The translations under genes and the position numbers were made by a program. Below the pieces are notes generated by a model. That model had not been told where the DNA came from and searched no databases. It saw only the letters and a list, made by a program, of their open reading frames with translations. From assembly GCA_034521755.1 (NCBI GenBank), contig JAXHMB010000004.1, forward strand, positions 248,001 to 312,000: a stretch of 64,000 nt of DNA. The letters run 5' to 3'. Shown here in pieces: positions 9,599 through 19,200 of this stretch. Within the stretch, counting starts at the first letter, position 1, and the number at the start of each line of letters is the position of its first letter. Source of the stretch: JAXHMB01 sp034521755. Its GTDB lineage: Bacteria > Bacteroidota > Rhodothermia > Balneolales > Balneolaceae.

Positions 9599-11017
9599 TT
9601 AATTATCATCTATAAATTGGTCTTTGATTTTCATCATGTAATCGAAAGCTGCGTCGTGCTCATTCGGAATTTCGCCATCTAATATTGCTTCTTTAATGGC
9701 ATCTTTGATATCGCCTATAACCGGACCCGGCTTAATTTTCAGGGCTTTCATTATTTCATCACCACTTACCGGATTCGTCCAGTTGCGGATGCGGTCCTTT
9801 TTCTCAACTTCTTTAATCTTCTGTTCAACGTAGTCAAAATTTTTGTTGTACTGTGCTACGCGCCGGTCATTCTTACTGGTGATGTCTGCCCGACAAAGCA
9901 TCATCAGGTCATCAATATCATCTCCCGCATCGTAAATAAGTCGGCGTACCGCGCTGTCGGTTACTTCATCAGAAACCAGGGCGATGGGTCGAAGATGCAG
10001 GCGCACCAGCTTGCGGACGTAACGCATGCGTTCATCGAGAGGCAAACCCAAACGACGAAAAATTGACTCCACCCAGTTGGCTCCGATAGCATCGTGCCCG
10101 TGGAACGTCCATCCGGTGCCTTCTACAAATTTCTGTGTGGCAGGCTTGGCAATATCGTGCATTACTGCTGCCCATCGCAGCCAGAGATCGTCACTGACTT
10201 TAGCTACATTATCCAACACTTTGAGGGTATGCCAAAAGTTGTCCTTATGACGAACCCCGCGAACTTCTTCCACGCCGTGCAGCTTCACCATTTCGGGAAA
10301 AAACTGGTTCAGCAGGCCGGTTTTAAAAAGCAGGGCAAATCCAATAGAAGGTTTGGGCGCAAGTATAATTTTATTCAGCTCTTCAATGATGCGCTCCTTT
10401 GAAATAATTTCCAGGCGCGGCGCCATCTGTTCAATAGCTTGAAATGTTTCATCTGCAATCTTGAACCGCAGCTGCGTTGCAAAACGAACAGCACGCATCA
10501 TGCGCAGGGGGTCATCGTCAAACGTCTCCGCCGGGTCAACCGGCGTACGTATCAGCTCATCTTTTAGATCCTGTATTCCTCCAAAAGGGTCAACCAGCTC
10601 ACCGTAATTTTCTTTGTTCAACGACCATGAAAGTGCATTGATCGTGAAGTCGCGCCGCAGCTGATCATCTTCCAGTGAGCCATCTTCTACAATAGGCTTG
10701 CGCGAATCTCGCTGATAGCTTTCTTTGCGTGCACCTACAAATTCTAAATCCAAACCTTCATAAGAAACCTGTGCCGTACCAAACTGCTTAAAGACCGACA
10801 GATTATCGGCATCAAGTTTTTCAGATACTGCTTTGGCCAGCTTTATGCCCGCTCCCACGGTCACAAAGTCAATGTCCATGCTTTCCGGGTCTTGCTGCCG
10901 GCCCAGATAATAATCACGCACATAGCCGCCAACTACATACACGGGCTGGTTGATTTCATCACCGGCTTCAGATATGGTATCAAATACTTTTTTATGTTTT
11001 GGATGAATATCTTGCAC
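9599..11017 (-). CDS. cca: CCA tRNA nucleotidyltransferase / poly(A) polymerase family with HD domain
   Basis: 472 residues. The N-terminal nucleotidyltransferase head has GGYVRDYYLGR and the metal-binding DIDFV (about residues 30-52). The RRDFTINAL block follows at about 140, then the DDPLRMMRAVRFATQL helix region at about 180. A C-terminal HD domain is indicated by HTLKVLDN, MHDIAKP and FHGHD between about residues 255 and 310. The family adds CCA to tRNA 3' ends or polyadenylates RNA, and sequence alone does not separate the two cleanly. Bacteroidota members with this HD layout are usually called CCA-adding. The ATG at 11017 is the only sensible start. It is divergent from the CDF transporter. 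Confidence 0.9.
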   Translation of the reverse strand: MQDIHPKHKKVFDTISEAGDEINQPVYVVGGYVRDYYLGRQQDPESMDIDFVTVGAGIKLAKAVSEKLDADNLSVFKQFGTAQVSYEGLDLEFVGARKESYQRDSRKPIVEDGSLEDDQLRRDFTINALSWSLNKENYGELVDPFGGIQDLKDELIRTPVDPAETFDDDPLRMMRAVRFATQLRFKIADETFQAIEQMAPRLEIISKERIIEELNKIILAPKPSIGFALLFKTGLLNQFFPEMVKLHGVEEVRGVRHKDNFWHTLKVLDNVAKVSDDLWLRWAAVMHDIAKPATQKFVEGTGWTFHGHDAIGANWVESIFRRLGLPLDERMRYVRKLVRLHLRPIALVSDEVTDSAVRRLIYDAGDDIDDLMMLCRADITSKNDRRVAQYNKNFDYVEQKIKEVEKKDRIRNWTNPVSGDEIMKALKIKPGPVIGDIKDAIKEAILDGEIPNEHDAAFDYMMKIKDQFIDDN

Positions 11018-11130
11018 GTTACGGTTTTTAAAAATGCTTTGTTTAAAACGAGCGTAAAAATAAGAACATTTATGCTTGCTTTCAGGTATTCTTTAGGTAA
11101 TATTTTAGGGCCTAAATAGCGAACAATACT

Positions 11131-12063
11131 ATGAATTCTTCACCTGCCAAAACAGCCCTGCGTATTAGTTTAGCAGTGTCACTTATTTCGTTGGCACTCA
11201 AACTAAGCGGTTATTGGATTACCGCATCGACAACGGCTCTTTCTGATGCAGCCGAATCTGTTATTCACGTGTTGGCCGTTGGCTTTGTGTACTATGGTTT
11301 ATGGCTGAGCACCAAGCCGGCCGACGACAAGCATCTCTATGGACATGAACGGGTAGAGTTCTTATCCGTTGGCATTGAAGGAGCCGTCATCACCCTGGCC
11401 GGAATTTTCATTATCTACCAGGCTATAGAAAATTATCTTTTTGGATATAACCTGCGCGAACTTATGACCGGTGTATATCTTATTGGAGGAGCAGGGCTGG
11501 TGAATCTTGCTCTCGGCAGTTATTTGCTCAAGGTGGGCCGCCAAGAGCAAAACATGATTGTTATAAGCAACGCCAAACACACCCTTACCGATGTTTGGAC
11601 AAGTGCGGGAGCCGTAGCCACCTTGCTGATCATTACCTACACCGACTATGCCATATTGGATTCCATCGTTGCCGGACTGCTGGCCTTCTATATTATGTAT
11701 GAGGGATTTAAATTCCTTAAGTATTCAGTTGACGGGCTTATGGATACCCGCGACCCCGAGTACGATGAGGCGATCCGGGCAGAGCTTTCCAAAGAGCTGC
11801 CGGGAGCAATGATCAATGTGCATAATCTGCGTCATCGCAGCACCGGCAACACCACCTGGATTGAACTGCACTCGGTGTTCAAACAAAATGTGAGCCTGGA
11901 AAAGGCCCATGATGATGCCACCCTGCTCGAAAAAAGGCTAATCAATGCTGTGCGCGGGGATGTGATTGTGACCATTCACCTGGAGCCCGAAGGAGAGCAT
12001 GACGAAGTACATGAGACTTTAAAGGATGCTGATCAAAACCGTCCGCTCGAAGATTTTATCTAA
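11131..12063 (+). CDS. cation diffusion facilitator (CDF) family metal transporter
   Basis: 310 residues with about six membrane helices in the first 200 and a cytoplasmic C-terminal domain. CDF landmarks are LSDAAES in helix 2, PADDKHLYGHERVE in the loop between helices 2 and 3, and the metal site HTLTD in helix 5. The C-terminal part carries NVHNLRHRSTGNTTWIELH, the ZT-dimer fold. These proteins export Zn, Fe or related divalent metals by proton antiport. The helix-2 site departs from the zinc-type DxxxD, so the metal cannot be assigned. It starts 113 bases from the divergent nucleotidyltransferase gene. Confidence 0.9.
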   Translation: MNSSPAKTALRISLAVSLISLALKLSGYWITASTTALSDAAESVIHVLAVGFVYYGLWLSTKPADDKHLYGHERVEFLSVGIEGAVITLAGIFIIYQAIENYLFGYNLRELMTGVYLIGGAGLVNLALGSYLLKVGRQEQNMIVISNAKHTLTDVWTSAGAVATLLIITYTDYAILDSIVAGLLAFYIMYEGFKFLKYSVDGLMDTRDPEYDEAIRAELSKELPGAMINVHNLRHRSTGNTTWIELHSVFKQNVSLEKAHDDATLLEKRLINAVRGDVIVTIHLEPEGEHDEVHETLKDADQNRPLEDFI

Positions 12064-12451
12064 TGAGTTATGAGTATTGAGTAATTTCAAAAATACTTGT
12101 CATTGCGAACGAATGAACCGTGTTCGAAGAATGGTGTCAGGTGAAGCTTAATCTCCGGGAAACGTGCAGTTGTAAGACGAGAGTATTGCCTGCCTGATGC
12201 CAGAAGCTTATGTAACATGGTTTGTGCATATGTGTACGGCTCTGTCGCAGGCAAGGCTTCGTCGCATTGCTGACCTCGAAATGCAGCGGTTCTGAAAGAG
12301 CGATAAAGAACCATCTGATTCGAAATGCCTTGCAGTCTTTCATTCGGCCTTGTTAATAAGTCAAGGTGCTACACAAAGGAGATCCTTACGACTTTGAGTC
12401 AGTCTCTCTCGACTCCTCCCTGCGCTCAGGATGACAATGCCATTATTAATT
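12064..12451. repeat. gene-free intergenic stretch of degenerate repeat sequence
   Basis: 388 bases with no credible gene. The left part begins TCATTGCGAACGAATGA and the right part ends CTGCGCTCAGGATGACAATG. Together they resemble the ends of an imperfect inverted repeat of the dispersed TTGTCATCCTGAGCG intergenic family. The internal sequence has scattered short ORFs without homology that I recognise. Confidence 0.45.
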
Positions 12452-13459
12452 TTATACCTCAACGCCAATTTTAGAATGGTCGCCCATATGCACCTGCTGA
12501 TCCACATCTTTGAGCTCGGTGTGTTTGCCAATGGTTGACCCTTCGATGGTGCAATTTTCCAGCACGGCGTTTTCCTGAATCAAGGTATTTTTAACCGTGC
12601 ATTTTTTGAGGGTCGAACCCGAAGCAATGCTAGCATGCGGACCAATAATGCAGTTTTCCAGTTCTACATTTTCTCCAATATATACCGGCTGTATGATCTT
12701 GGTTTCTTTGAACCGGCTTTCGTCAATATCCTGTGCTTCTTTTTCTACAATCACTCCCGAAGTTTCCAGCCAGGCCGGCAGCGTGCCGCAGTCCAGCCAT
12801 TCATCAACCGTAGCCTTCTTAAACACTTTGCCATCTTTGAGCAGGCGATCAAGGGCATCGGTCAGCTGAAACTCTCCGCCATGCCCACGAATATCATTCT
12901 CCAGCAAATACTCAATTTCTTTCTTCAGCTGCGCCCCTTCTTTAAAATAATACACGCCGATAATAGCCAGGTTTGAGATAGGCTCGCTGGGCTTTTCTAC
13001 AAAGTCCGTGATCTGGCCGTCTTCTTCTACGGCAACACCAAAACGGGAAGGGTCTTCCACTTCTTTCAGCCATATCACACTGTCGGCATCCTCAACAGAT
13101 ACCTTCCCTTCCATATCAAAAATGGTGTCGGCAAAAACGATAATACATTCGCCGTCTAAATCTTCTTCTGCACAATACACAGCGTGCGCGGTACCCTCAG
13201 CGACTTCCTGCACCCGGAACGTGGGCCGGGCATCATGCCGATCGCACATTTCGGAAAGCTGGTCTTTGATATCCTGACCAAAATCAGGTCCAAGAATAAA
13301 TACAATTTCATTAATGGTTCGATCGAGGGTTCGGGCAAAGGTATCCACGATGCGTTCAACAATCATGGTGCCTGCCACCGGCAGCAGCGGCTTGGGAGTG
13401 GTATGAGAATGAGGACGCACCCGCGTTCCGCGGCCTGCCATCGGGATAATTAATTTCAT
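12452..13459 (-). CDS. sugar-1-phosphate nucleotidyltransferase with left-handed beta-helix tail
   Basis: 335 residues from the ATG at 13459. A longer frame to 13555 exists, but its extra 32 residues lack the family fold. The N-terminal nucleotide-binding signature is GRGTRVRPHSHTTPKP, followed by VQEVAEGTAHAV and a GEFQLTDALDRL block. From about residue 245 hexapeptide-type repeats (IIGPHASIASGSTLKKC and following) form a left-handed beta-helix. Such enzymes activate glucose- or mannose-phosphate with UTP, dTTP or GTP. The base and sugar cannot be told here. It is divergent from the MurF-like ligase, so the two may share a regulatory region and serve envelope polysaccharide synthesis. Confidence 0.88.
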   Translation of the reverse strand: MKLIIPMAGRGTRVRPHSHTTPKPLLPVAGTMIVERIVDTFARTLDRTINEIVFILGPDFGQDIKDQLSEMCDRHDARPTFRVQEVAEGTAHAVYCAEEDLDGECIIVFADTIFDMEGKVSVEDADSVIWLKEVEDPSRFGVAVEEDGQITDFVEKPSEPISNLAIIGVYYFKEGAQLKKEIEYLLENDIRGHGGEFQLTDALDRLLKDGKVFKKATVDEWLDCGTLPAWLETSGVIVEKEAQDIDESRFKETKIIQPVYIGENVELENCIIGPHASIASGSTLKKCTVKNTLIQENAVLENCTIEGSTIGKHTELKDVDQQVHMGDHSKIGVEV

Positions 13460-13578
13460 ATATTTGAACGGCTTTGATGAAAGGTTGACAAGTACATAAA
13501 ATGAGGCGTTAATATAAGGGAAGTTCCGTACATTAGCGACCTTGCAAGACATCAAATTTCACTCTACATATAATTTCA

Positions 13579-15252
13579 TTGGACTGGTATTACGCATTTA
13601 TTGATCTCCTGCTGATTGCCTTTGTGGTAGTCATGTTTCGGCATACTCTGCTAAGAGGCAGGTTCTTTCTGCACGTCTTTCAACAAAAAGGATACAAATT
13701 CAACGAGTTTTGGCACTGGATGGTGGACCACTGGAACCGCTACGTACTTACTGCAGAGCATTTTCTGTTTATCGTTATCATAGTGGGCATGCTTTGGCTG
13801 GTGTCAAGTTCCATTACCGGCAGTGCGGCCATTGTCATCCTTTCGCTGTTTGGCATTTTCTGGTTTGGAAAGTTCAACTATTACCGGGGACAAAAAGAAA
13901 AGAAGCCGCTCGTTTTTACTCCCAGGGTCATCAGGCTCTGTGTGCCATTTGTATTATTATGCGCATTTATTCCCGCCTTCTTTACCTGGATTGGATTTAC
14001 CGGTCATGTGCCGTTTACAGATATCAGCTTTCAGTTTTCTGGCCTGGTCAGCGGCGACATTTATATCCTTTCCTTCGGGTGGATTGTGGGCAATGCCCTG
14101 ATTCCCTTTTGGATTTTTGTGGCCGGCAAAATAACGCAGCCTATTGAAAATCATATCCACCGAGGGTTTATCGATGATGCAAAAGCAAAGCTTTCCCGCA
14201 TGCCCGACCTCACCGTCATTGCCATCACCGGCAGCTATGGCAAGACCAGCACCAAGTTTATGATCCGCGATCTCCTGAAAGAACGCTTTAATGTGTGTTC
14301 CACTCCGGGCAGCTACAATACGCCCATGGGCATTTGTAAAGTGATTAATAATGACCTGGAAGCGCATCACCAAGTATTGATTCTGGAAATGGGCGCCCGC
14401 TATGAAGGCAACATTGATGAACTTTGTGATATTGCTGAACCCAATATTTCGGTAGTTACCAACGTAGGCATAGCCCACCTCGAAACTTTTGGTTCACAGG
14501 AAGCCATTGCCCGAACCAAGTCTACCCTGGTAAAACGATTGAAGCCCAAAGGCACGGCTGTGCTGAACGGTGATGACGAACGGGTGAGCCGGATGGCAAC
14601 CCTTCGGGATGATATTTCTGTGATAAAAGTGGGACTGGAGAATGGGTCGATCATTGGAAACGACATTTCCTACAACCACGAAGGGATACAGTTTAGCGTA
14701 ACGGCCAACGGACAAACAGAAGTCTTTAAAACCAAACTGCTGGGCAAGCATAACGTACAGAATATGCTGCTGGCCGTAGGCGTGGGCCATCATTTGGGCA
14801 TGCGGCTTAAAACCATGTCCCTGGCCGCTGCCGATATTGAGCCCATTGAACACCGGCTGGAACTCAAAAAACAGGGCGACCTCTACGTGATTGATGATGC
14901 CTTTAACTCCAACCCCGTCGGGGCTAAAAATGCGGTAGAGATTCTTGCACAGTTTAATTCGGGGCGGCGCATTATCATTACCCCCGGCATGATTGAGCTG
15001 GGTGAACTGGAAGCCGAGAAAAATATAGAATTTGGTGAAGCCATAGGCCGGGCCAATCTTGACCTGGTGATTTTGGTGGGCGACCAGAGAACGGAACCCA
15101 TTCAAAAAGGCATTGCAAAAACGGGCTTCGATACCGAAAAGGTAAAAGTCGTTTCCAGCCTGTTCGAAGCCAATGATATTGCGCGTGATTTTGCTGCTGC
15201 AGGAGACGTGATTCTCTACGAAAACGACCTGCCCGATTCGTATAATGAATAG
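13579..15252 (+). CDS. membrane-anchored Mur ligase (MurF-like)
   Basis: 557 residues. The first 190 or so hold about five membrane helices. A complete Mur-ligase unit follows: ATP loop ITGSYGKTST near residue 216, central domain with EMGARYEGNIDEL and TNVGIAHLETFGS near 275-310, and a C-terminal domain with IDDAFNSNP and ITPGMIELGE near 440-475. Mur ligases join amino acids or dipeptides to UDP-MurNAc. A membrane-fused version suggests a ligase acting at the inner membrane, perhaps on a lipid-linked or other envelope substrate. The start is a TTG at 13579 with no clear ribosome binding site. The next in-frame ATG, at 13633, would delete most of the first helix. The stop codon lies at the edge of an inverted-repeat element. 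Confidence 0.85.
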   Translation: MDWYYAFIDLLLIAFVVVMFRHTLLRGRFFLHVFQQKGYKFNEFWHWMVDHWNRYVLTAEHFLFIVIIVGMLWLVSSSITGSAAIVILSLFGIFWFGKFNYYRGQKEKKPLVFTPRVIRLCVPFVLLCAFIPAFFTWIGFTGHVPFTDISFQFSGLVSGDIYILSFGWIVGNALIPFWIFVAGKITQPIENHIHRGFIDDAKAKLSRMPDLTVIAITGSYGKTSTKFMIRDLLKERFNVCSTPGSYNTPMGICKVINNDLEAHHQVLILEMGARYEGNIDELCDIAEPNISVVTNVGIAHLETFGSQEAIARTKSTLVKRLKPKGTAVLNGDDERVSRMATLRDDISVIKVGLENGSIIGNDISYNHEGIQFSVTANGQTEVFKTKLLGKHNVQNMLLAVGVGHHLGMRLKTMSLAAADIEPIEHRLELKKQGDLYVIDDAFNSNPVGAKNAVEILAQFNSGRRIIITPGMIELGELEAEKNIEFGEAIGRANLDLVILVGDQRTEPIQKGIAKTGFDTEKVKVVSSLFEANDIARDFAAAGDVILYENDLPDSYNE

Positions 15253-15366
15253 GGAATAGAACACAGATGACGCGGATTAGTACTAATAACTTCAAGAGGG
15301 AGATACATAGTAATTAAATCGGCGTTGACCTGCTTAATCAGCGTAATCCGTGTTCTATTAATCCCT
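15251..15366. repeat. small inverted-repeat element (MITE-like)
   Basis: The left arm begins AATAGAACACAGATGACGCGGATTA (15255 on). The right arm read in reverse is AATAGAACACGGATTACGCTGATTA, about 80 percent identical. About 60 bases lie between. It supplies the sequence around the stop codons of both flanking genes. The arms match the sequences flanking the GxxExxY gene at 46771-47241, suggesting a gene-free derivative of the same element. Confidence 0.5.
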
Positions 15367-16129
15367 ACCGATAAAACACTTCTTTCTTTGTGCCCTGCGT
15401 GGCGGCAACCATGGCAGCGCCTACAATGCTGGCCTCATTTTTAAATCCGGCGGGCTTAAATGAGGTATTAATTTTTATGTAGGGAAAGACTTTTTCTGCT
15501 TTTCGGCTCAGCTCTCCCCCCAGAATAAACAGGTCAGGATGAAAAATCTGTTCATAGGTCTCCAGCATTTCTTCCAGCCGTTTGGCCCACGTTTTTTTGC
15601 CAAACCCTTCTTCTTTTCGCGTTTTATTGGAGGCTATATCTTCAATCGTCACCCCGTCAATCTTTATCCGGCCCAGTTCGGTGTTGGGAATCAGGCTGCC
15701 GTCCATGAACAACGAAGAACCAATGCCGGTACCTACGGTCAGCACAATAACCAGTCCGTCCTGGTGCTTGCCGGCTCCAAAATGCATCTCGGCCAGGCCG
15801 GTGGCGTCGGTATCATTGATCACAGAAAATGCATTGCCCGTAATCTCCGAAAAAAGCTCTTCGGCATCGACATCTGTCCAGGCACTTTCAATGCGTTTGG
15901 AAGAAACTACAATCCCATGGCTCACCGGCGCCGGGAACGCGCAGCCTACCGGGCCGTCCCACTCAAACTGCTTCTTTACCACCTGGTGTAACTGGGACAA
16001 CACTTTATGCGGAGACGTATCTTTGAGAGGCGGCGTACTGTACTGCTCAGAAATAATTTTCCCTTCCTTGGTATCCACCATACAACCCTTAATGCCCGAA
16101 CTGCCTATGTCAATACCAAGAACTTCCAT
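15365..16129 (-). CDS. ppgK: polyphosphate glucokinase-like ROK family kinase
   Basis: 254 residues from the ATG at 16129; a TTG at 16138 would add three. The N-terminal phosphate loop is LGIDIGSSGIKG. Near residue 130 the segment TVGTGIGSSLF and then LIPNTELG match the signature of polyphosphate/ATP glucokinases. The aspartate of INDTDATGLAE is the likely general base. It should phosphorylate glucose to glucose-6-phosphate from polyphosphate or ATP. That fits the glycogen genes elsewhere in the window. The phosphoryl donor is inferred from family resemblance and needs an assay. Confidence 0.85.
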   Translation of the reverse strand: MEVLGIDIGSSGIKGCMVDTKEGKIISEQYSTPPLKDTSPHKVLSQLHQVVKKQFEWDGPVGCAFPAPVSHGIVVSSKRIESAWTDVDAEELFSEITGNAFSVINDTDATGLAEMHFGAGKHQDGLVIVLTVGTGIGSSLFMDGSLIPNTELGRIKIDGVTIEDIASNKTRKEEGFGKKTWAKRLEEMLETYEQIFHPDLFILGGELSRKAEKVFPYIKINTSFKPAGFKNEASIVGAAMVAATQGTKKEVFYR

Positions 16130-16135
16130 ATTATT

Positions 16136-16205
16136 CAATTAGCAATGAACAATAAATCAATGACCAATAGTAATATCCGGGAAGCCTATTGCTCATTGTT
16201 AATTG
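16136..16205. repeat. intergenic inverted repeat between secA and the ppgK-like gene
   Basis: CAATTAGCAATGAACAAT (16136-16153) is mirrored by ATTGCTCATTGTTAATTG (16188-16205), 16 of 18 bases. Both neighbours run on the minus strand, so it may end secA transcription. Confidence 0.45.
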
Positions 16206-16217
16206 CCCCATTGAAAA

Positions 16218-19200
16218 TTATTTTTCGATAAGGATCCAGCCGTCGTTTTCAATCATACGCTTGGCTTTCTTCCATTTGATATCAATGACTTTACCCGACC
16301 CCGGTTTTTGAATCTTCACATAATCGTTGCGGCCCGGCTCTTCTTCTACGGTCACCGGCTGAGGTTTTTGGTCGCTGCGCTGTTGCTGGTTTCCATTTTG
16401 TCCGCCTTGCGCCGCCCCTTGTTTGTACCCCATGTTCGTAGAATCAGAATGCTGTGTCTTGGCGCGATTCATATCCACTTTGGCTTTTTGCTGCTGTGCC
16501 TGCTGCAGTTTCTGCTGATCGGCCTGCATTTCAGGAACGGCTTTCCAGATGATAGAAATGGCTCGCTGGTTGATTTCATCCAGCAGGTCTTTAAACATTT
16601 CAAATGCTTCACGCTTGTATTCCAGCAGCGGATCTTTCTGTCCAAAGGCCCGCAGGCCGATACCTTCTTTTACGGAGTCCAGCTCACGAAGGTGATCCAT
16701 CCATTTGTCATCAATAGTTGATAACACGGCCGTTCGCTCAAGGGCTCGCGCTACTTCATGGCCTTCGTTTTCAATGGCTTTATCTACATCAACGACTACC
16801 CGCATGCGACGGATACCGTCGGTAAATATCACCTGGACTCTGTCGGGCTTGTTCTCAGCTTCCGATTCCTCAATATTTTTGATCACCTGGTACAGCGGCT
16901 CGGCAATCATTTCTTCTTTCTTGCGATAAGCTTCGTATGCCCTGTCAATGATGTGATCGACAAGGTCATCCTCGGTCATGCCGCCCATTTCATCGGGCTC
17001 AAGCTCAATATCAACGGCTAAAAAGCGAAGCACGGTGTCGCGCAATTCTTCAAACTCACCATTGCCATAATGCTGATCTACAATACGCTGCGAAAGGTCG
17101 GTAAGCATATCATAGATATCGCTTCTGAGTTCATCGCCACCCAGAGCGTGCTTGCGGCGCTTGTAAATAACTTCACGCTGGTTGTTGAGCACGTCATCAT
17201 ATTCCAGCTGCTTCTTACGGATGCTGAAATTGTTTTGCTCTACTTTCTTCTGTGCACGCTCCAGCGACTTGGTAATCCATGGATGGGTAATAACTTCGCC
17301 TTCTTCAAAATTGAGCTTATCCATGACGCCGGCAATGCGGTCAGAACCAAACATCTGCATCAGGTCATCTTCCAGGGAAACATAAAACTGTGATTCACCC
17401 GGGTCACCCTGTCGTCCCGCTCGGCCACGAAGCTGTAAGTCAATGCGCCGCGATTCGTGTCGCTCGGTACCCAAAATAGCCAAGCCGCCCTTTTCTCTAA
17501 CTCCGGGCGCCAGCTTAATATCAGTACCGCGGCCCGCCATGTTGGTAGCCACCGTAACAGAACCCGGCTGTCCGGCCTGGGCAACAATATCACTTTCCTT
17601 GGCATGCTGTTTGGCATTCAACACATTATGGGGAACACCGGCTCGTTTAAGCATGCGACTCATCGTTTCGGATACATCCACGCTGGTGGTACCTACGAGC
17701 ACCGGCTGGCCTTTTTCGTGGTACTCCTTAATCCTATCAATGGCTGCGTTATATTTTTCGCGCTTGGTTCTGAATACAAGATCCTCTTTGTCATCCCGAA
17801 TAACCGGCTCGTTGGTGGGGATAATCATAACGTCCAGGTCATAGATATCACTAAACTCACCTTCTTCGGTAGCGGCCGTACCGGTCATCCCGGACAGCTT
17901 GTGGTACATCCGGAAATAATTTTGCAGCGTAACAGTTGCGTACGTCTGTGTTGAGGCTTCTACCTTTACACTTTCCTTGGCCTCAATCGCTTGATGAAGA
18001 CCATCAGAATACCGCCGTCCGGACAGCACACGGCCTGTGTGTTCATCAACAATATTTACCTTGCCGTCCTGCACGATATATTCTTCCTCGCGCTCAAAAA
18101 GTGTATAGGCTTTCAGCAGCTGGTTCACTGTGTGGATGCGATCGCTCCGTTCTGCAAACAGGCGGTGCAGCTCACTGAACCGTCGCTCGCGTTCTTCCTT
18201 TACTTCCTGCTTGGCCTCTTCAATCTTTTTCTCTTTATATTCTTCACTGAAATCATCCTGGTTTTTGATTTCTTCTATTTTTTCTTCCCTGAGCTCATCA
18301 ATCTCTTCGTCAATATCGGTAGTCTCTGTTCCAAGATCAGGAATCACAAAAAACTCTTCGTCTTCATCGCTGCGGGTGATAAAATCCTGACCCTTCTCGG
18401 TCATTTCAATGGCTTTCATTTTCGGGTCAACCGAATAATAAAGCTCCTTATCTACCTCCGGCAGACGACGGGCATTATCCTGCAGATAAAAAGCCTCGGT
18501 CTGTTGCACAAGCTTTTGATTTTCCGGCACCTGCATCATCTTGCGGTACTGACGATTTTTAGGAAATCCACGCTGGGCACGATAAAGGGCAAGTCCCGCG
18601 GCTTCTTCATTGCCTGCTTCCAGCTCTTTTTGGGCATCTTTAACCAGGGAAGCCACCAGTTTTTTCTGGGCATTCACCAGCGACTCCACCCGGGGTTTCA
18701 GCTCTTCATATTTTTGAGAGCGGGTATCTTCAGGAACCGGTCCGGAAATAATTAAAGGTGTACGGGCCTCGTCAATAAGAATAGAATCAATCTCATCAAT
18801 AATAGCAAAATGGTGATGGCGCTGTACCAGCTGGTCGGAGTTGATAACCATGTTGTCGCGCAGGTAGTCAAAGCCAAACTCGTTGTTGGTACCATAGGTT
18901 ATATCTGCCTGGTAGGCTTTGCGCCTCGCTTCAGAATTCGGATCATACAAATCAATACAGTCTACTTCCAGACCATGAAAGTTAAAGATCGGCTCGTTCC
19001 ATTCGGCGTCACGCTTGGCCAGGTAATTATTGACCGTTACAATGTGTACGCCTCGTCCGGCCAAAGCATTAAGATAGGCGGGAAAAATAGCTGCCAGTGT
19101 TTTACCTTCACCGGTTTTCATCTCGGCAATTTTACCCTGATGCATGCAAATAGCGCCAACAAGCTGTACATCATAGGGTATCATATCCCACTCATTCTCA

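Noticed and set aside
12452..13555. Longer start for the sugar nucleotidyltransferase at 13555
   Set aside because: The additional residues lack family similarity; the conserved strand starts at MKLIIPMAGRGTR from 13459.
17991..18755. Plus-strand open frame of 254 codons inside secA
   Set aside because: Opposite-strand shadow of the Glu/Lys-rich secA insertion; the product is only hydrophobic low complexity.
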